Source of the DNA: Promethearchaeati archaeon
GTDB taxonomy: Archaea > Asgardarchaeota > Heimdallarchaeia > Heimdallarchaeales > Heimdallarchaeaceae
Direction of reading: 5' to 3'
DNA length: 64,000 bases
Assembly: GCA_013166775.1 (NCBI GenBank)
Contig: JABLTJ010000008.1
Span: 1 to 64,000 of the forward strand
Part shown: one piece after another, positions 63,765 to 64,000 of the stretch
How the letters are laid out: each line of letters starts with the position of its first letter
Numbering within the stretch: position 1 is the stretch's first letter
The notes under the pieces: generated by a model
The model's input: only the letters and a program-made list of their open reading frames with translations
Databases searched by the model: none
Told to the model about the DNA's origin: nothing
Position numbers and translations under genes: made by a program

Positions 63765-64000
63765 ATGGATGAAAAGAACTCCCAAAAACAGCATAAGTCT
63801 AGATTTTGGAGAATAACAGGCACATCACTTTATTTCTTCACACTAGTTGTCTTAGTTGTTGGTTTAATTTACCTCATATGGTCTTCGAGATTAATCATAA
63901 TGGAGAGAAGACTTTTTCCAAATGATTTTTCAATTGGTGCAGTCATACTGAACTTCTTATCACTACTTGTTGAGGTTATAGGAATTCTCTACACTGTTAT
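63765..64000 (+). CDS. Membrane protein, N-terminal part only
   Basis: An ATG at 63765 opens a frame that runs off the window at its right edge. A basic 15-residue start is followed by two hydrophobic helices (TSLYFFTLVVLVVGLIYLI and SIGAVILNFLSLLVEVIGILY) separated by a short charged loop. This is compatible with the N-terminus of a cellulose-synthase-like glycosyltransferase, but nothing catalytic is in view, so no family is assigned. Confidence 0.55.
   Translation, partial: MDEKNSQKQHKSRFWRITGTSLYFFTLVVLVVGLIYLIWSSRLIIMERRLFPNDFSIGAVILNFLSLLVEVIGILYTV

Overview
This is a low-G+C window from an archaeon, most likely an Asgard archaeon close to the Heimdall-type lineages. The archaeal part of that call rests on an archaeal TBP, a class I lysyl-tRNA synthetase, an XPB-Bax1 helicase/nuclease pair, a geranylgeranyl reductase, and HdrA and MvhADG-type redox proteins. 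The Asgard part is inference, from a small GTPase, a probable longin-type regulator, and membrane proteins with RING-like and B-box-like zinc motifs. Many starts are preceded by Shine-Dalgarno-like AGGTG or GGAGG sequences, most clearly in the large redox operon. I saw no tRNA, rRNA, CRISPR array or insertion sequence.

Layout. 0-12.8 kb holds housekeeping and catabolic genes: an M20 peptidase (cut by the window edge), a membrane RING-like protein, a DegV protein, an alpha/beta hydrolase, a PLP sulfhydrylase, an M42 aminopeptidase, TBP, MTA phosphorylase, XPB-Bax1, a Glu-rich protein of unknown role and a sirtuin. 13-18 kb holds a two-subunit fumarase operon and a second copy of its alpha subunit. 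A 40-codon remnant of the beta subunit precedes that copy. Between the two copies sit a caspase-like surface protease with an in-frame TGA and a membrane-anchored protein with prenyltransferase-like repeats.

18-34.4 kb is accessory: an oligopeptidase B, SDRs, an isochorismatase/FAD-reductase/RlmN-like radical SAM operon, flavodoxin-fold proteins, a hydantoinase-type amidohydrolase, an MFS transporter and tandem histidine phosphatases. This stretch also contains several disrupted genes: a ferric-reductase-like gene with two nonsense codons, a frameshifted small membrane protein, an LRR remnant and a frameshifted metallo-beta-lactamase. I found no disrupted gene elsewhere in the window.

34.4-51.7 kb is the centrepiece, one 18-gene same-strand operon. 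In transcription order it encodes a 2-oxoacid:ferredoxin oxidoreductase (KorDABC), HdrA, MvhD, the [NiFe]-hydrogenase MvhG and MvhA, a second MvhD, three FloxABC-like NAD(P)H/Fe-S proteins, a second HdrA, a hydrogenase maturation protease, HdrC, HdrB, and fumarate reductase Fe-S and flavoprotein subunits (TfrB/TfrA-like). I infer a soluble electron-bifurcating assembly joining H2, NAD(P)H, ferredoxin, fumarate/succinate and a 2-oxoacid, to which the nearby fumarases could supply fumarate.

51.9-64 kb returns to cell-biology and informational genes: a small GTPase, a repeat-flanked YkgJ-type protein, GTP cyclohydrolase II, acylphosphatase, a SIRT5-like sirtuin, a longin-like (possibly DENN-like) protein, a winged-helix regulator, LysRS, geranylgeranyl reductase, a two-gene operon of unknown function, a B-box-like membrane protein and the start of another membrane protein.
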